55,479 bases of DNA from Methanosarcina sp. KYL-1 (GTDB lineage: Archaea > Halobacteriota > Methanosarcinia > Methanosarcinales > Methanosarcinaceae), in the NCBI RefSeq assembly GCF_024372725.1, contig NZ_VOUA01000025.1, forward strand, positions 1 through 55,479, read 5' to 3'. Positions within the stretch are counted from its first letter, which is position 1, and every line of letters starts with the position of its first letter. Below are positions 16,660 through 25,432 of the stretch, one piece after another. The translations under genes were made by a program, and so were the position numbers. Below the pieces are notes generated by a model. The model did not search any database. It saw only the letters and a list, made by a program, of their open reading frames with translations, and was not told the DNA's origin.

Positions 16660-18312
16660 ATGCTGGGGAAAACAAATCGTTACCTCGAAGTTATGCGGGT
16701 CCTTTTAAAACACAACCTGCTTCCCGAACTGTACAGGGACCTTCGTACCGATTACATTTCAAACCCCGAATGTACCTGTGCTTATGACCAGGAGAACCTG
16801 GAGACTGCAAAAAAGCTCAGGCAGGCGTTTGAGGAACTCGGGCCTACTTTTGTCAAGATGGGACAGACCATGAGCAAGCGGCCTGACCTGGTGCCCCAGC
16901 CTTATGTTATTGAGATGTCAAACCTTCAGGACAAGGTGCGTCCCCTGCCTTTCGAGGAGATGACGGATTCCCTGGACCTGGCCTGTATCTGCGAGTATGA
17001 GCCGTCGGGTTTAAGAAATAAGAAGAAAAGCCAGGAAGAGATTCTGGCTTCCAGGAAGAGGAAGGCTGAAGCCTTCTTTGAGATTTTTGACAGTTTCAAT
17101 CCCGAGCCGATTGCAAGCGGTTCCATTGCCCAGGTCTACCGGGGAGTGCTTGACGGAAAACCGGTGGCAGTAAAGATCCTGCGCCCGAACCTTATCGACA
17201 GCATCAACACGGACCTTTCCATCCTGGACGACCTGAAGCCTATCGTGAAAAAGGTAGTCGGGCTCGGGAATAAATTTGATATTGACGCCTTTTTGCTCGA
17301 AATCCGGGAGATGCTGACCCGGGAGGTGGACCTCAGGATCGAGGCCGTGAACATGCGGCGCTTTGAGGACAACTTCAAGAGTGTTAAAAACGTAGCTGTG
17401 CCCAAAGTCTATTCTGACTACTGTTCTGCCAATGTGCTTACCATGGAATTCGTCGAAGGTGTCCAGGTCAAGGATGTTGTTGACATGCCTGTTCCCCAGA
17501 GCAAGAAGTCAGAATATACGCGGACAATCACAAAAAGTTACCTTAAGCAGGTCTATATTGACGGTTTTTACCATGCCGACCCCCACGGGGGGAACATGCT
17601 TGTCCGGGAGGACGACACTGTCACTTTCATTGATTTCGGGGCAGTGGGCAGCATTGATGACGAACTCAAGAGGAACATGCTGGAGTTCTACTACGCCATC
17701 AACAACCGGGACGTGGAGGGGGCAACCCAGGGCTTTCTCAAGATCGGGAGTGCAAAGGCCGGGGAGGTGGATATCCGCAGGCTCAGGAAAGATATGGACA
17801 GCCTTATCGCAAACCAGAACTATGGGCTTGAAGGCAGGCAGAGCGACAATTACGCAAAACTAGGCCTGAAATACGACATCAAGCTCCCCGGGGAGTTCTC
17901 CACCCTGCAGAGGGCGATCCTGCTTATCGAGGGGGTCTGCCTGGAACTGGATCCCCGGTATAACATTAAAACCATTGCAATCCCTGTCCTCACGGAGGCT
18001 TACAAGAAGCTGGGAGCCTCAAAGGGAGCTGGCCTCCATATCGAGTTCAACACCGAGGCTGTGGACGAAAAAGCCGAACTCAGGGCTGCAATCCGGCAGG
18101 TCGCCGATAAAATGGGGGAAATGGGGGACCGGCTTGTGGAAAATGAAGAGAAGAAAAAAAGCCGCGTTTTCTCAAAGGAGCTTTATCTTGCGGTCCTGCT
18201 TGTTGTCTCTACCTATATACTGCTTTCCGGAGGCACGTTTGCCTGGGTGGGGCTTGCCGGGTTTGCAGGAGCGCTTCTCATCGGCCTGATTGCAGTTCAC
18301 AGGGCTGATTGA
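16660..18312 (+). CDS. UbiB/ABC1 (ADCK)-family atypical kinase
   Basis: The 550-residue protein shows the family marks: the KxGQ motif in FVKMGQTMSKRPDLVP (from about residue 65), an Ala-rich nucleotide loop in ASGSIAQVYRG, the ATP-binding Lys in VAVKILRP, the catalytic HADPHGGNM and the metal-binding DFGAVG. Two hydrophobic segments at the C-terminus (about 505-545) anchor it in the membrane. In bacteria and mitochondria the family supports ubiquinone synthesis. A methanosarcinal role in methanophenazine or another isoprenoid lipid would be an inference. An insertion rich in Lys at about 115-135 splits the N-terminal lobe. The ATG at 16660 follows TTTCAGG. Confidence 0.9.
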   Translation: MLGKTNRYLEVMRVLLKHNLLPELYRDLRTDYISNPECTCAYDQENLETAKKLRQAFEELGPTFVKMGQTMSKRPDLVPQPYVIEMSNLQDKVRPLPFEEMTDSLDLACICEYEPSGLRNKKKSQEEILASRKRKAEAFFEIFDSFNPEPIASGSIAQVYRGVLDGKPVAVKILRPNLIDSINTDLSILDDLKPIVKKVVGLGNKFDIDAFLLEIREMLTREVDLRIEAVNMRRFEDNFKSVKNVAVPKVYSDYCSANVLTMEFVEGVQVKDVVDMPVPQSKKSEYTRTITKSYLKQVYIDGFYHADPHGGNMLVREDDTVTFIDFGAVGSIDDELKRNMLEFYYAINNRDVEGATQGFLKIGSAKAGEVDIRRLRKDMDSLIANQNYGLEGRQSDNYAKLGLKYDIKLPGEFSTLQRAILLIEGVCLELDPRYNIKTIAIPVLTEAYKKLGASKGAGLHIEFNTEAVDEKAELRAAIRQVADKMGEMGDRLVENEEKKKSRVFSKELYLAVLLVVSTYILLSGGTFAWVGLAGFAGALLIGLIAVHRAD

Positions 18313-18392
18313 AGCAGCTTTCTGATTAATACTGATAATAGGGCTACCCGGGTATCCGGCAAAAACTCTAATAAAAAGGAATAATAAATAAA

Positions 18393-18456
18393 TTAAATAG
18401 CAATTTGCAAAATTAAATTCATATTTAAATAGCAATTTGCAGAATTAAATTCATAT
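18393..18456. repeat. 32-bp direct tandem duplication
   Basis: Two adjacent 32-bp copies (18393-18424 and 18425-18456) around AAATAGCAATTTGC differ at one base. They lie in the AT-rich gap upstream of the first HMA gene, so the duplication may double a promoter-proximal site. Confidence 0.9.
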
Positions 18457-18544
18457 AATTAATTTATAGAATATCTTAATTAATTTACTGAGTATCTTTG
18501 CAGAAAAAACATTAGAACCATCAAGCAGGAGGGGGAAAGTTCCT

Positions 18545-18748
18545 GTGCGGGAAACCATAAAAATTGAAGGTATCGCGTGTGAACACTGCGTCATGAGGGT
18601 TGGAAGAGCTATTGCTTCTGTGAAGGGAGTAAGGGAAGTGGATGTGAGCCTGGAAAATAAAGAAGCTGTGGTGGACTTCGAAGCAGAGAAAACAAATCTG
18701 GAAGAAATCAAGTCCGCGGTCCGGGAAGCCGGATATGAACCCATATGA
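18545..18748 (+). CDS. Small HMA metallochaperone (CopZ-like), copy 1
   Basis: The 67-residue protein is a single heavy-metal-associated domain of beta-alpha-beta-beta-alpha-beta order. The metal motif is IACEHC, and the fold ends with VREAGYEP. Such proteins carry Cu(I) or a similar soft metal to P-type ATPases. The start is a GTG at 18545, supported by a strong GGAGGGGGAA ribosome site just upstream and by alignment with the next gene. The third residue of the usual GMTC motif is replaced (GIAC), which is tolerated in the family. The position upstream of two more carriers and CopA suggests copper export. Confidence 0.88.
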   Translation: MRETIKIEGIACEHCVMRVGRAIASVKGVREVDVSLENKEAVVDFEAEKTNLEEIKSAVREAGYEPI

Positions 18749-18775
18749 TTCCGTATGATTCTGAGTGCTTAAATG

Positions 18776-18832
18776 TTGTACTGCCAATGATTAATTGTAC
18801 AGCCAATGATTAATTGTACAGCCAATGATTAA
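18776..18832. repeat. 19-bp tandem repeat
   Basis: Three head-to-tail copies (18776-18794, 18795-18813, 18814-18832). The first differs at one base (CTGCC instead of CAGCC). Confidence 0.92.
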
Positions 18833-18984
18833 AAATTTTTACTATGAGGTGCAAATAAAGTAAATGTAATTTACCGGTTAAAACCTTCATTAGAAATGAG
18901 CATATTATAAAATTTTCATTATATATTGTGTATAATATTTCGGGATAAATTATCTGGATATTTTACGGAGTATCTACAAAATCA

Positions 18985-19022
18985 ACGTAATATATTGACA
19001 TAAACATAATATATTGACATAA
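18985..19022. repeat. 19-bp tandem repeat with TATA-like core
   Basis: Two adjacent copies of ACRTAATATATTGACATAA differing at one base. They lie just before the HMA gene that begins at 19054. Confidence 0.9.
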
Positions 19023-19053
19023 TACAGAGGGTCAATACGAGGAGGCAGAGAGC

Positions 19054-19260
19054 ATAACCCAGGAAACAATAAAAATCGAAGGCATGTCCTGCAAACATTG
19101 TGTCATGGCAGTTAAAAAGGCAATCGAAGCCGTTGACGGTGTGCAGAAGGCTGAAGTGGACCTTGAGAAGAAGCAGGCTGTTGTGGAGTATGACGAAAAT
19201 AAGGCAAAGCTGGAGGATCTCAGGGCTGCTGTTCGGGGAGCGGGGTACGAACCTGTATGA
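19054..19260 (+). CDS. Small HMA metallochaperone, copy 2, with apparent AUA start
   Basis: The frame encodes a complete HMA domain: TQETIKIEGMSCKHC, then DLEKKQAVVEY, then VRGAGYEPV and TGA. It is clearly paralogous to the gene at 18545 (ETIKIEG shared, same length, same GAGYEP ending). No ATG, GTG or TTG occurs where the start should be. Instead ATA at 19054-19056 is followed by ACC CAG GAA, and GAGGAGG lies eight bases upstream, the expected spacing. I take ATA as the start, either a real non-canonical codon or a former ATG. The metal ligands are Cys12 and Cys15 when counted from ATA. Gene finders that need ATG/GTG/TTG would miss this gene. The role is soft-metal (probably copper) delivery. 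Confidence 0.75.
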   Translation: MTQETIKIEGMSCKHCVMAVKKAIEAVDGVQKAEVDLEKKQAVVEYDENKAKLEDLRAAVRGAGYEPV

Positions 19261-19573
19261 TACTTTATGGGACTAACCTGGTTTGAAGGTTTAATCGTGT
19301 CTTATAGATTTAATTCGACTGTATAGAGTTAACCTGGCAGTACGGGGTAACTGCTTGCATAAGGTTTACCTGACCCGGGAGGTTAACCCTGCCGGATAAG
19401 GTTAACCATAATATTTGGGAATATCCTGAGTTATTGAGGCGGTTTGCAGGGGCAGAATGCCTTTTTACGCTTTTGTTTTTTTCTTTCTCAGGGTATTTTT
19501 CTTTCAATACTCGATTTATATAAAGATTCACCGGACAGAACCATTATATACCAAAAAATGTAGAATTTTATAA
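19261..19573. other. Intergenic region before the third HMA gene
   Basis: No gene is supported. About 19330-19410 contains degenerate repeats of GGTTAACC type spaced 20-30 bp apart. A TATA-like TTATATACC at about 19541-19549 could drive the HMA gene at 19592, with transcription starting near the inverted repeat at 19574. Confidence 0.4.
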
Positions 19574-19592
19574 TATAGGCAGCCCGCCTATA
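19574..19592. promoter_or_regulatory. Inverted repeat overlapping the start codon of the third HMA gene
   Basis: TATAGGC-AGCCC-GCCTATA forms perfect 7-bp arms, and its last base is the A of the ATG. It could be a repressor operator at the transcription start or an mRNA hairpin hiding the start codon. The site has no obvious ribosome-binding sequence. Confidence 0.55.
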
Positions 19593-19831
19593 TGCGTTCA
19601 AGCGTTGATGCTTTGGGGGTGGAACGAATCAGGAAGACTACACTTGTCGTGGATGACATGGTATGCAGGCACTGCAAGGACATGGTCACCAGGCTTGTTA
19701 CCTCGATCAACGGGGTTTCTCGCGTTAACGTAAACGTTCCGGACAGGACAGTAAATGTGACTTATGACAGTGAGAAGACAGATGCATACGTCATAAAAAT
19801 GACCCTGCTCGAAGCCGGCTACAAACTATAA
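19592..19831 (+). CDS. Small HMA metallochaperone, copy 3
   Basis: The 79-residue protein carries one HMA domain after a 12-residue N-terminal extension. The metal motif is DMVCRHCKDM, and the fold ends in LLEAGYKL. It is more diverged from the two upstream copies than they are from each other. The ATG at 19592 coincides with an inverted repeat. The third carrier sits 90 bp before copA on the same strand, so the two are probably co-transcribed and the carrier may hand metal directly to CopA. Confidence 0.85.
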   Translation: MRSSVDALGVERIRKTTLVVDDMVCRHCKDMVTRLVTSINGVSRVNVNVPDRTVNVTYDSEKTDAYVIKMTLLEAGYKL

Positions 19832-19920
19832 ATCTGGCAAGAGAAGTTTGTCGAATCAAAGTTTTTCCAGGCATTTAAACCGGATGGAAAGTTCAAGTTC
19901 CAAAACAGGCGGAATTTATA

Positions 19921-22830
19921 ATGGAAATGTCAATCCAGGTTTATGGCATGACCTGCGGTCACTGCCAGAAAAGAGTAGCGGATGCCATTTCGTCCCTGCA
20001 GGGCGTGGAATCTGTTGAAGTCAGCCTTGAGGCTGAACAGGCCGCTGTTAGCTTTGACCCTGAAAAAGTAAGCCTTGAAGACATAAAGGAGGCTGTCCGG
20101 AAAGCAGGGTACTCAACCGAAAAAGAAGAAACCGGTGCTGAGGCTCCTGAAGTTTTGGAAACGATTGAAGAGGAAGCAACAGTCAAAGTTCCGGAAGTTT
20201 CCGGGGAGAAATTGGAGGCGGAAATAACGGAAAAAGTCCTGGAAACTGGGGCTGAGGTGAGGACTGTTGGTGAGGCAGGTGGCGGCGTTGAGGTGGATGC
20301 TGGCGTTAAGGCTGGAGCTGGCGCTGAGGCCGGGATAAAGGAAGCTCCAAAAGCCGCAAGGAAGGAAATCACCCTGAGGGTTTCGGGGATGACCTGTGCG
20401 GCCTGTGCGGGAAACATTGAGCGGGTATTAAAAAAGAAAGAAGGCGTGGACTCCGTTGCTGTCAGCCTGGAGCTGGAAAAGGCGAAAGTGAGCTTTGAGC
20501 CTTCAAGGGTCTCTCCAAAAGACATCGAAGAAGCTATCGAATCTATCGGGTACGGGGTGGAAAAAGACTCCGTAACTCTTAACCTCCAGGGTATGAGCTG
20601 TGCCTCCTGTGCGGCAAATATCGAGAGGGTCTTAAACAAAACCGAAGGAGTAATCTCGGCCTCCGTAAATTTCCCTCTCGGGAAAGCCGTCGTCGAGTTC
20701 GATTCTTCCCGGGTTTCGGTCCGGGAAATGATCGCGGCAATCGAGGGAATCGGGTATGGGGCTTCCGTACACGCAGAGACTGTGGAGTATGAGGACAGGG
20801 AACGGCAGTTCAGGGAAGCGGAGATCCGGAAGCAGAAAAACAACCTGATAATTGCCCTGGCGCTGGGAATTCCCATATTTTTCGGGAACATGAGGATGAT
20901 GTTTCCCTTTTTCTCCTTCGTGCCCGCTTTCCTTTCAAATCCGGTCCTGCTTTTTATCCTGGCAACCCTTGTCCTCCTCTTTCCCGGAAGGCAGTTTTTT
21001 GTCGGGACCTACAAAGGCTTCACGCACGGCGTAACCGACATGAACCTGCTGATCGCTGCCGGGACGGGGTCTGCCTACCTGATAAGTGTGGCTGCGACTT
21101 TCCTTGACCTGGGGCCCGGGTACGACAGCACCTACTACGATACGGTTTCTTTCCTGATCATTTTCATTGTCCTTGGCAGGTACCTCGAGGCCAGGGCGAG
21201 GGGCAGGACCTCGGAAGCCATCCGGAAACTGATGGGGCTTCGGGCAAAGACCTCCCGGATCCTGGTGGACGGGGAGGAAAAGGAAGTCCCTGTGGAAGAG
21301 GTCGTAGTCGGAGACATTGTGGTGGTCCGCCCCGGGGAAAAGATCCCTGTGGACGGGGTCGTTGTTGAAGGCAACTCGGCGGTGGATGAGTCAATGCTGA
21401 CCGGGGAGAGCATTCCTGTGGAAAAAAGCCAGGGAGACACGGTCATAGGGGCAACCCTTAACAAAACAGGAGCTTTCAGGTTCCGGGCCGAAAAGGTCGG
21501 AGCCGACACCGCCCTTGCCCAGATCATCAAGCTCGTGGAAGCCGCCCAGACCACAAAAGCCCCGATCCAGCGGGTTGCCGACGTATTTGCGGGCAACTTC
21601 ATCGTATCCGTGCACATCATTGCTCTCTTTGCCTTTTTCTTCTGGTTCTTTATAGGCTACTGGCGCTACGGGGTGGGGGAATCCGAAGCCCTCTTAGGGA
21701 TCAGCCCCTTCCTCTTCTCCCTCCTGATCGCAATAACCGTCCTTGTGATCTCCTGCCCCTGTGCCGTGGGGCTTGCAACCCCTGCTGCCATCATGGTCGG
21801 GACGGGAAAGGGTGCGGAAAACGGAATCCTTATAAAAGGCGGAGAAGCCCTTGAGAGGGCGCACAAACTCAATACCATCGTTTTCGACAAGACCGGGACC
21901 CTGACCGAAGGGACCCCGAAACTTACCGATGTGCTGGCAGCCCCGGGCAGGGAAGAAATGGAGGTTCTTTTCGTGGCGGCTACTGCAGAAAAGGGCTCAG
22001 AGCACCCTCTGGGGGAGGCCGTGGTAAAAGGTGCGGAAACCCGGGGCATCAGCCTCGGAGAGGCCAGGAACTTCCGCTCGATTCCGGGAAAAGGTGTGGA
22101 GGCGTACCTTGGAGGCAAAAGGGTGCTCCTGGGTACCCGTAAGTTGATGGAAGAAAACGGGATTCCCTTTGAAGGGCTGGAAGCTGAAATGCGGGAATTC
22201 GAAGAAAAAGGAAAGACTGCAATGCTTGTTGCCCGGGAGTCCGAAGCCCTGGGCCTTGTTGCCGTTGCCGACACCTTAAAAGAGCGCTCGAAAGAAGCAG
22301 TCGGGACTCTCAGGAAAATGGGAATCGAAGTTGTGATGATTACCGGGGACAATGCCATAACTGCCGGTGCCATTGCGGCAGAAGTAGGGATTCCCAGGGT
22401 GCTTGCCGAGGTGCTGCCTGAGGACAAGGCCAGCGAAATCAAGAAGCTTCAGGGCGAGGGCAAGCTTGTTGGAATGGTAGGTGACGGAATTAATGACGCC
22501 CCTGCCCTTATCCAGTCCGACGTGGGAATTGCAATGGGTGCGGGCACGGACGTTGCAATGGAGTCTGCCAAAATCGTCCTGATTAAAAATGATCCGCTGG
22601 ACGTTGTTGCCGCCCTTCGCCTGAGCCGGCTTACCATCCGCAAGATCAAGCAGAACCTGCTCTGGGCTTTCGGGTACAATTCGCTCGGGATTCCCATTGC
22701 AGCGGGGATCCTTTATCCCTTCTTCGAGCGGATCCTGATCTCTCCTGAGCTTGCAGCCGCCTTCATGGCAATGAGCTCGGTGTCCGTAACCACAAATTCC
22801 CTGCTCATGAAAAGAAGTAAGATTAAATAA
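19921..22830 (+). CDS. copA: Copper-exporting P1B-type ATPase with three HMA domains
   Basis: The 969-residue protein pumps Cu(I) (or Ag(I)) out of the cell. Three HMA domains precede the membrane part, with metal pairs Cys12/15 (GMTCGHC), Cys159/162 (GMTCAAC) and Cys227/230 (GMSCASC). Residues of about 66-147 form an acidic, Ala/Gly/Val-rich linker between the first and second HMA. Eight membrane segments are expected. The ion-binding motif is ISCPCAVG near residue 611, the phosphorylated Asp is in DKTGT near 656, the actuator loop is TGESIPV, and the hinge is [12 protein letters not shown]. The ATG at 19921 opens directly with the first HMA domain. The first HMA resembles the stand-alone carriers upstream, so it may have been gained by fusion of such a gene. 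The CPC motif supports monovalent copper or silver. Confidence 0.95.
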   Translation: MEMSIQVYGMTCGHCQKRVADAISSLQGVESVEVSLEAEQAAVSFDPEKVSLEDIKEAVRKAGYSTEKEETGAEAPEVLETIEEEATVKVPEVSGEKLEAEITEKVLETGAEVRTVGEAGGGVEVDAGVKAGAGAEAGIKEAPKAARKEITLRVSGMTCAACAGNIERVLKKKEGVDSVAVSLELEKAKVSFEPSRVSPKDIEEAIESIGYGVEKDSVTLNLQGMSCASCAANIERVLNKTEGVISASVNFPLGKAVVEFDSSRVSVREMIAAIEGIGYGASVHAETVEYEDRERQFREAEIRKQKNNLIIALALGIPIFFGNMRMMFPFFSFVPAFLSNPVLLFILATLVLLFPGRQFFVGTYKGFTHGVTDMNLLIAAGTGSAYLISVAATFLDLGPGYDSTYYDTVSFLIIFIVLGRYLEARARGRTSEAIRKLMGLRAKTSRILVDGEEKEVPVEEVVVGDIVVVRPGEKIPVDGVVVEGNSAVDESMLTGESIPVEKSQGDTVIGATLNKTGAFRFRAEKVGADTALAQIIKLVEAAQTTKAPIQRVADVFAGNFIVSVHIIALFAFFFWFFIGYWRYGVGESEALLGISPFLFSLLIAITVLVISCPCAVGLATPAAIMVGTGKGAENGILIKGGEALERAHKLNTIVFDKTGTLTEGTPKLTDVLAAPGREEMEVLFVAATAEKGSEHPLGEAVVKGAETRGISLGEARNFRSIPGKGVEAYLGGKRVLLGTRKLMEENGIPFEGLEAEMREFEEKGKTAMLVARESEALGLVAVADTLKERSKEAVGTLRKMGIEVVMITGDNAITAGAIAAEVGIPRVLAEVLPEDKASEIKKLQGEGKLVGMVGDGINDAPALIQSDVGIAMGAGTDVAMESAKIVLIKNDPLDVVAALRLSRLTIRKIKQNLLWAFGYNSLGIPIAAGILYPFFERILISPELAAAFMAMSSVSVTTNSLLMKRSKIK

Positions 22831-22925
22831 GTTCAGGGCAGATATTTTCGCGGCTTAATAATTTAAGGAAGAATTTGAGGAATTCCGGGATTTACTAAAT
22901 TCTTGATGATGAGAGGTTTAGCTCC

Positions 22926-23186
22926 ATGCTGAAATTCGGACCTAAGGACAAAAGGACAAGAGTCGTGCTCCTTTCAAGTTTAGCCACCTCACTCTTGTTA
23001 ATTAACCTGTTTTTGCTCGGGGCGCTCGCAACTAACATGTTCCGGGGAGAAATGGCCTATACCCAGGTAGATATGGCCGCAGGGGCAATTTTCGTCTTTG
23101 TGATTACCATGATCATTTCAATGTCCCTCTGGCCAAAAATCATGGACAGGCTTGAGAGCAGGGAAGAAGGCAAAAAAGCCTCCTGA
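22926..23186 (+). CDS. Small two-helix membrane protein
   Basis: I do not recognise this 86-residue protein. It has a basic N-terminus (KFGPKDKRTR), a first hydrophobic helix at about 13-33 (VVLLSSLATSLLLINLFLLG), a short polar loop with FRGEMAYTQVD, a second helix at about 50-68 and a charged tail. It lies 95 bp after copA on the same strand with a GAGAGG ribosome site, so a role linked to metal export is possible but unproven. It has no Cys or Met-rich metal motif. Confidence 0.65.
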   Translation: MLKFGPKDKRTRVVLLSSLATSLLLINLFLLGALATNMFRGEMAYTQVDMAAGAIFVFVITMIISMSLWPKIMDRLESREEGKKAS

Positions 23187-23255
23187 TCTTTGGGACTTGC
23201 CCATTACCATGCAAATAATTATATCAAGATTAATGATTCCAATCCAGGTGTGAAT

Positions 23256-23582
23256 ATGAAAAAATCCATGCAAAAACTGGGGCTCATAGGGGCCGGCCTC
23301 TGGGCAATGACTGAAGATAAAATTAATGATCTTGTAAAGGATCTGGTCGAGAAAGGGGACATCAATAAAGAAGAAGGCAAGAAGCTGGTCTCCGAAATGC
23401 TCGATGAGAGCAAAAAACAGAAGGTTGACCTGGAAAAGAAAATTTCTGAAAAGATCCAGGAAGTCGTCTCAAAAACGGATGTCATTAGCAGAAAGGAAAT
23501 GAAAGAGCTCGAGTCCAGAATAGAAACCCTGGAGGAAGAACTCCGGAAAATGAAAAACAAAGAAAAGATGTTTTTCAAGTGA
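23256..23582 (+). CDS. Phasin-like helical protein
   Basis: I place the start at the ATG at 23256, after AGGTG, rather than at an upstream ATG at 23190. A TATA-like AATTATATC lies near 23216-23226, which predicts an mRNA beginning just before 23256. The 108-residue protein opens with a short amphipathic helix (LGLIGAGLWAMTEDKIN). It continues with a long charged helix containing KDLVEKGDINKEEGKKLV and ends in a Glu/Lys coiled coil (ELESRIETLEEELRKM). This matches small proteins annotated as phasin-like or polyhydroxyalkanoate-granule-associated, which occur in organisms without such granules. The function is unknown. T-runs after the stop suggest it is a single-gene transcript. Confidence 0.75.
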   Translation: MKKSMQKLGLIGAGLWAMTEDKINDLVKDLVEKGDINKEEGKKLVSEMLDESKKQKVDLEKKISEKIQEVVSKTDVISRKEMKELESRIETLEEELRKMKNKEKMFFK

Positions 23583-23585
23583 AAA

Positions 23586-23622
23586 CAATCTTTTCTTTTT
23601 TGGGTTAGTTTTTTCCCTGTAT
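23586..23622 (+). terminator. T-rich terminator of the phasin-like gene
   Basis: CTTTTCTTTTTTGGG and GTTTTTTCCC follow within 40 bp of the stop. Two T-runs of six fit an archaeal intrinsic terminator. Confidence 0.45.
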
Positions 23623-23693
23623 TGCTCTTTTTCTGTTTTTACATATTTGATTTTGCAGGCGAAATTTCCATTTTTGCAGGCGGGATTACTTTT

Positions 23694-23957
23694 TTAAAGC
23701 TCTTCAATAACTATTTCTTCTTCAAGGCTTGCATTTTCAAGCAGAGATTCAAGTTCTGCCATATCTGCTTCAAGTGCCTGGATTTCTGCTTCGTTAAGTT
23801 CCAGTTCTTCTGCGTACTGATCCTCTTCCATTAGCTCAGCAGCATTTGAGTCTATTTTAGATTCCTCTGCATCAGAAGCATCGTTCCCGACGCAGCCAGA
23901 CCCTGCAAGCCAGACCATTAAAGCTGAGAGAATGAGCAGGTGAGTGAATTTGACCAT
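23694..23957 (-). CDS. Small acidic lipoprotein
   Basis: The 87-residue protein has a signal peptide (KFTHLLILSALMVWL) ending in the lipobox AGSGC, so it should be lipid-anchored outside the cell. The mature part is short, acidic and helical (EEDQYAEELELNEAEIQALE), with no enzyme motif. It begins 11 bp after the stop of the larger secreted coiled-coil protein on the same strand, so the two are almost certainly co-transcribed and may interact through their helices. I know of no function. Confidence 0.7.
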   Translation of the reverse strand: MVKFTHLLILSALMVWLAGSGCVGNDASDAEESKIDSNAAELMEEDQYAEELELNEAEIQALEADMAELESLLENASLEEEIVIEEL

Positions 23958-23968
23958 TTTGTGCCTCC

Positions 23969-25174
23969 TTAAATCTCGGTTTCTTCACCATCAGACTCTT
24001 CTTCCTGCCCTTCTTCGTCAGCCATTTCTTGTTCTTGTTCTTGCTCCTGGGTCTGCAATTGTTCTTGCTCCTGCTCTTCTTCATCGGTCATTTCTTGTTT
24101 TTGTTCCTGCTCCTGTGTTTGCAATTGTTCCTGTTCTTCTTCAGTTTCAATTTCGTATTCTTTCAATTCCTCGAAGATTTCTTTTACAATCTGGTTTGCC
24201 TCATTGATGTCGCTCAGGGCATCACGCAGGTATTCGTTTGCTTCTTCCAGTTCTTCCGGCGTGGCATCCTCATCATCGTAAATTGCATCGGCCTTTTCCT
24301 TGTTTGTTTCGGCAGAGGCTATCAGTGCATTGTAATCGGCTATCTTTTCCTCAAGTTCCGTGGTATTAACATCACTTTCGTTTAGCTTCTCAATTTCAGC
24401 TTCAATCTTTTCTGAGAGAGTTTCAGATTTCTCGAGGAATTCGCCAATTCTCTCGCTGACAGTTTGCCCTGCCCCTGCCAGGCTGGCCTTCTGTGCATTA
24501 TTCCAAGCCCCTCTCACTGAAGTGGTCGCAATTGAGAAGTCTTCAAGGGTGCTATTTTCGTCGAAACCTTCAATAAGTGCCTGCTCTCCCTTCAGCTGCT
24601 CGATCTGTTCATCAATGGCTTCAATTCTAGCTTCCGTACCGTTGCCGTTTGAGTTGTTCAGGTTGTACCGGACGTTTTCAAGGTGGGCTATCATGTAGCA
24701 GAGGCTTGCATTAAGGTATTCCCTGGTAGCTTCCCTCTCAGGGTCTTCAAATTGTCCTGCCCTGATTTGCTTCCTGACCAGCAGGAAGTTTCCTTTGGCA
24801 TCCTGGTATATCCTTCTCTGGGACTGGACCTGTTCTCTAAGCTGTTCTCTGGTCAGCTTTCTCTCTTCTTTCATGTCCTGGGCTCTTTCTCTAAGGCGGT
24901 CCCTGTCCTGGAGGGGTCTTGAATCGTCATCCGAATCATCGTCCGAGTCATCATCCGAATCGTCCCCTGAATCCTCACCGTCGTCAACCTCGTCTCCACT
25001 GTCAGCTCCGTTATCATCTGAACCGGCGACATTTTCCCCTGTATATTTTTCCTGGTTTCCATTACCCTGCCCTGGTGCCCCTTTTGCAGCAAGGGCCCCT
25101 CCGGGCAGCACGCTGAGCAACATCAGTACTATGGTAAAATAAGCCAGATATCGCATTATTCTTGATTTTTCCAT
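23969..25174 (-). CDS. Secreted acidic coiled-coil protein
   Basis: The 401-residue protein starts with a signal peptide (MRYLAYFTIVLMLLSVLPGGALA, counted from an internal Met; the ATG at 25174 adds six residues). Next comes a disordered Gly/Asp/Ser region (about 50-85) that includes repeats of DDDS, a possible calcium-binding stretch. The centre (about 90-340) is mostly long helices with coiled-coil character, several N-glycosylation sequons (NNSNGNGT, NESDVNTT) and no Cys pair. The C-terminus has tandem Gln/Glu repeats (EEQEQEQLQTQEQEQ appears twice). No anchor is seen. It forms a two-gene unit with the lipoprotein at 23694-23957. I do not recognise a family. The codon repeats at both ends suggest recent local DNA expansion. 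Confidence 0.7.
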   Translation of the reverse strand: MEKSRIMRYLAYFTIVLMLLSVLPGGALAAKGAPGQGNGNQEKYTGENVAGSDDNGADSGDEVDDGEDSGDDSDDDSDDDSDDDSRPLQDRDRLRERAQDMKEERKLTREQLREQVQSQRRIYQDAKGNFLLVRKQIRAGQFEDPEREATREYLNASLCYMIAHLENVRYNLNNSNGNGTEARIEAIDEQIEQLKGEQALIEGFDENSTLEDFSIATTSVRGAWNNAQKASLAGAGQTVSERIGEFLEKSETLSEKIEAEIEKLNESDVNTTELEEKIADYNALIASAETNKEKADAIYDDEDATPEELEEANEYLRDALSDINEANQIVKEIFEELKEYEIETEEEQEQLQTQEQEQKQEMTDEEEQEQEQLQTQEQEQEQEMADEEGQEEESDGEETEI

Positions 25175-25432
25175 CTGACGCCTCCTTTTAATCTTCTTCT
25201 TTTAATTGATCCTTTAATTGATTATAATATTTTTTTCAGTTGTAATTACTGCCCTATTGGAAAGAGAAAATATAAGCATTCTTTCCGAAAAATGCCTCAT
25301 GGATCGAAAAGTACGGATTTTAAAGCTTGATTGGGGCTTCTTTTCTTTGAAAAAACTTTATGGTGCCTTTAAATCTCAGGCCCCCTCTCAGGATAAGTAA
25401 AAGATTTATGTTAAAAACCCGTTTAAGCTTTC
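25175..25432. other. Divergent promoter region
   Basis: This 258-bp gap separates the secreted coiled-coil gene (minus) from the membrane winged-helix gene (plus). It is AT-rich, with candidate TATA elements on both strands near 25210-25240 and near 25395-25410. No gene is supported. Confidence 0.35.

Larger units (their letters stand above)
18749..19053. promoter_or_regulatory. AT-rich gap between HMA genes with two tandem repeats
   Basis: No gene is seen. Three 19-bp tandem copies of TTGTACAGCCAATGATTAA type lie at 18776-18832. Two 19-bp copies of ACATAATATATTGACATAA type lie at 18985-19003 and 19004-19022. The latter contain TATA-like ATATAT cores and sit about 30-50 bp before the next gene, so they probably duplicate its promoter. 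A GAGGAGG ribosome site follows at 19040-19046. Confidence 0.6.
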
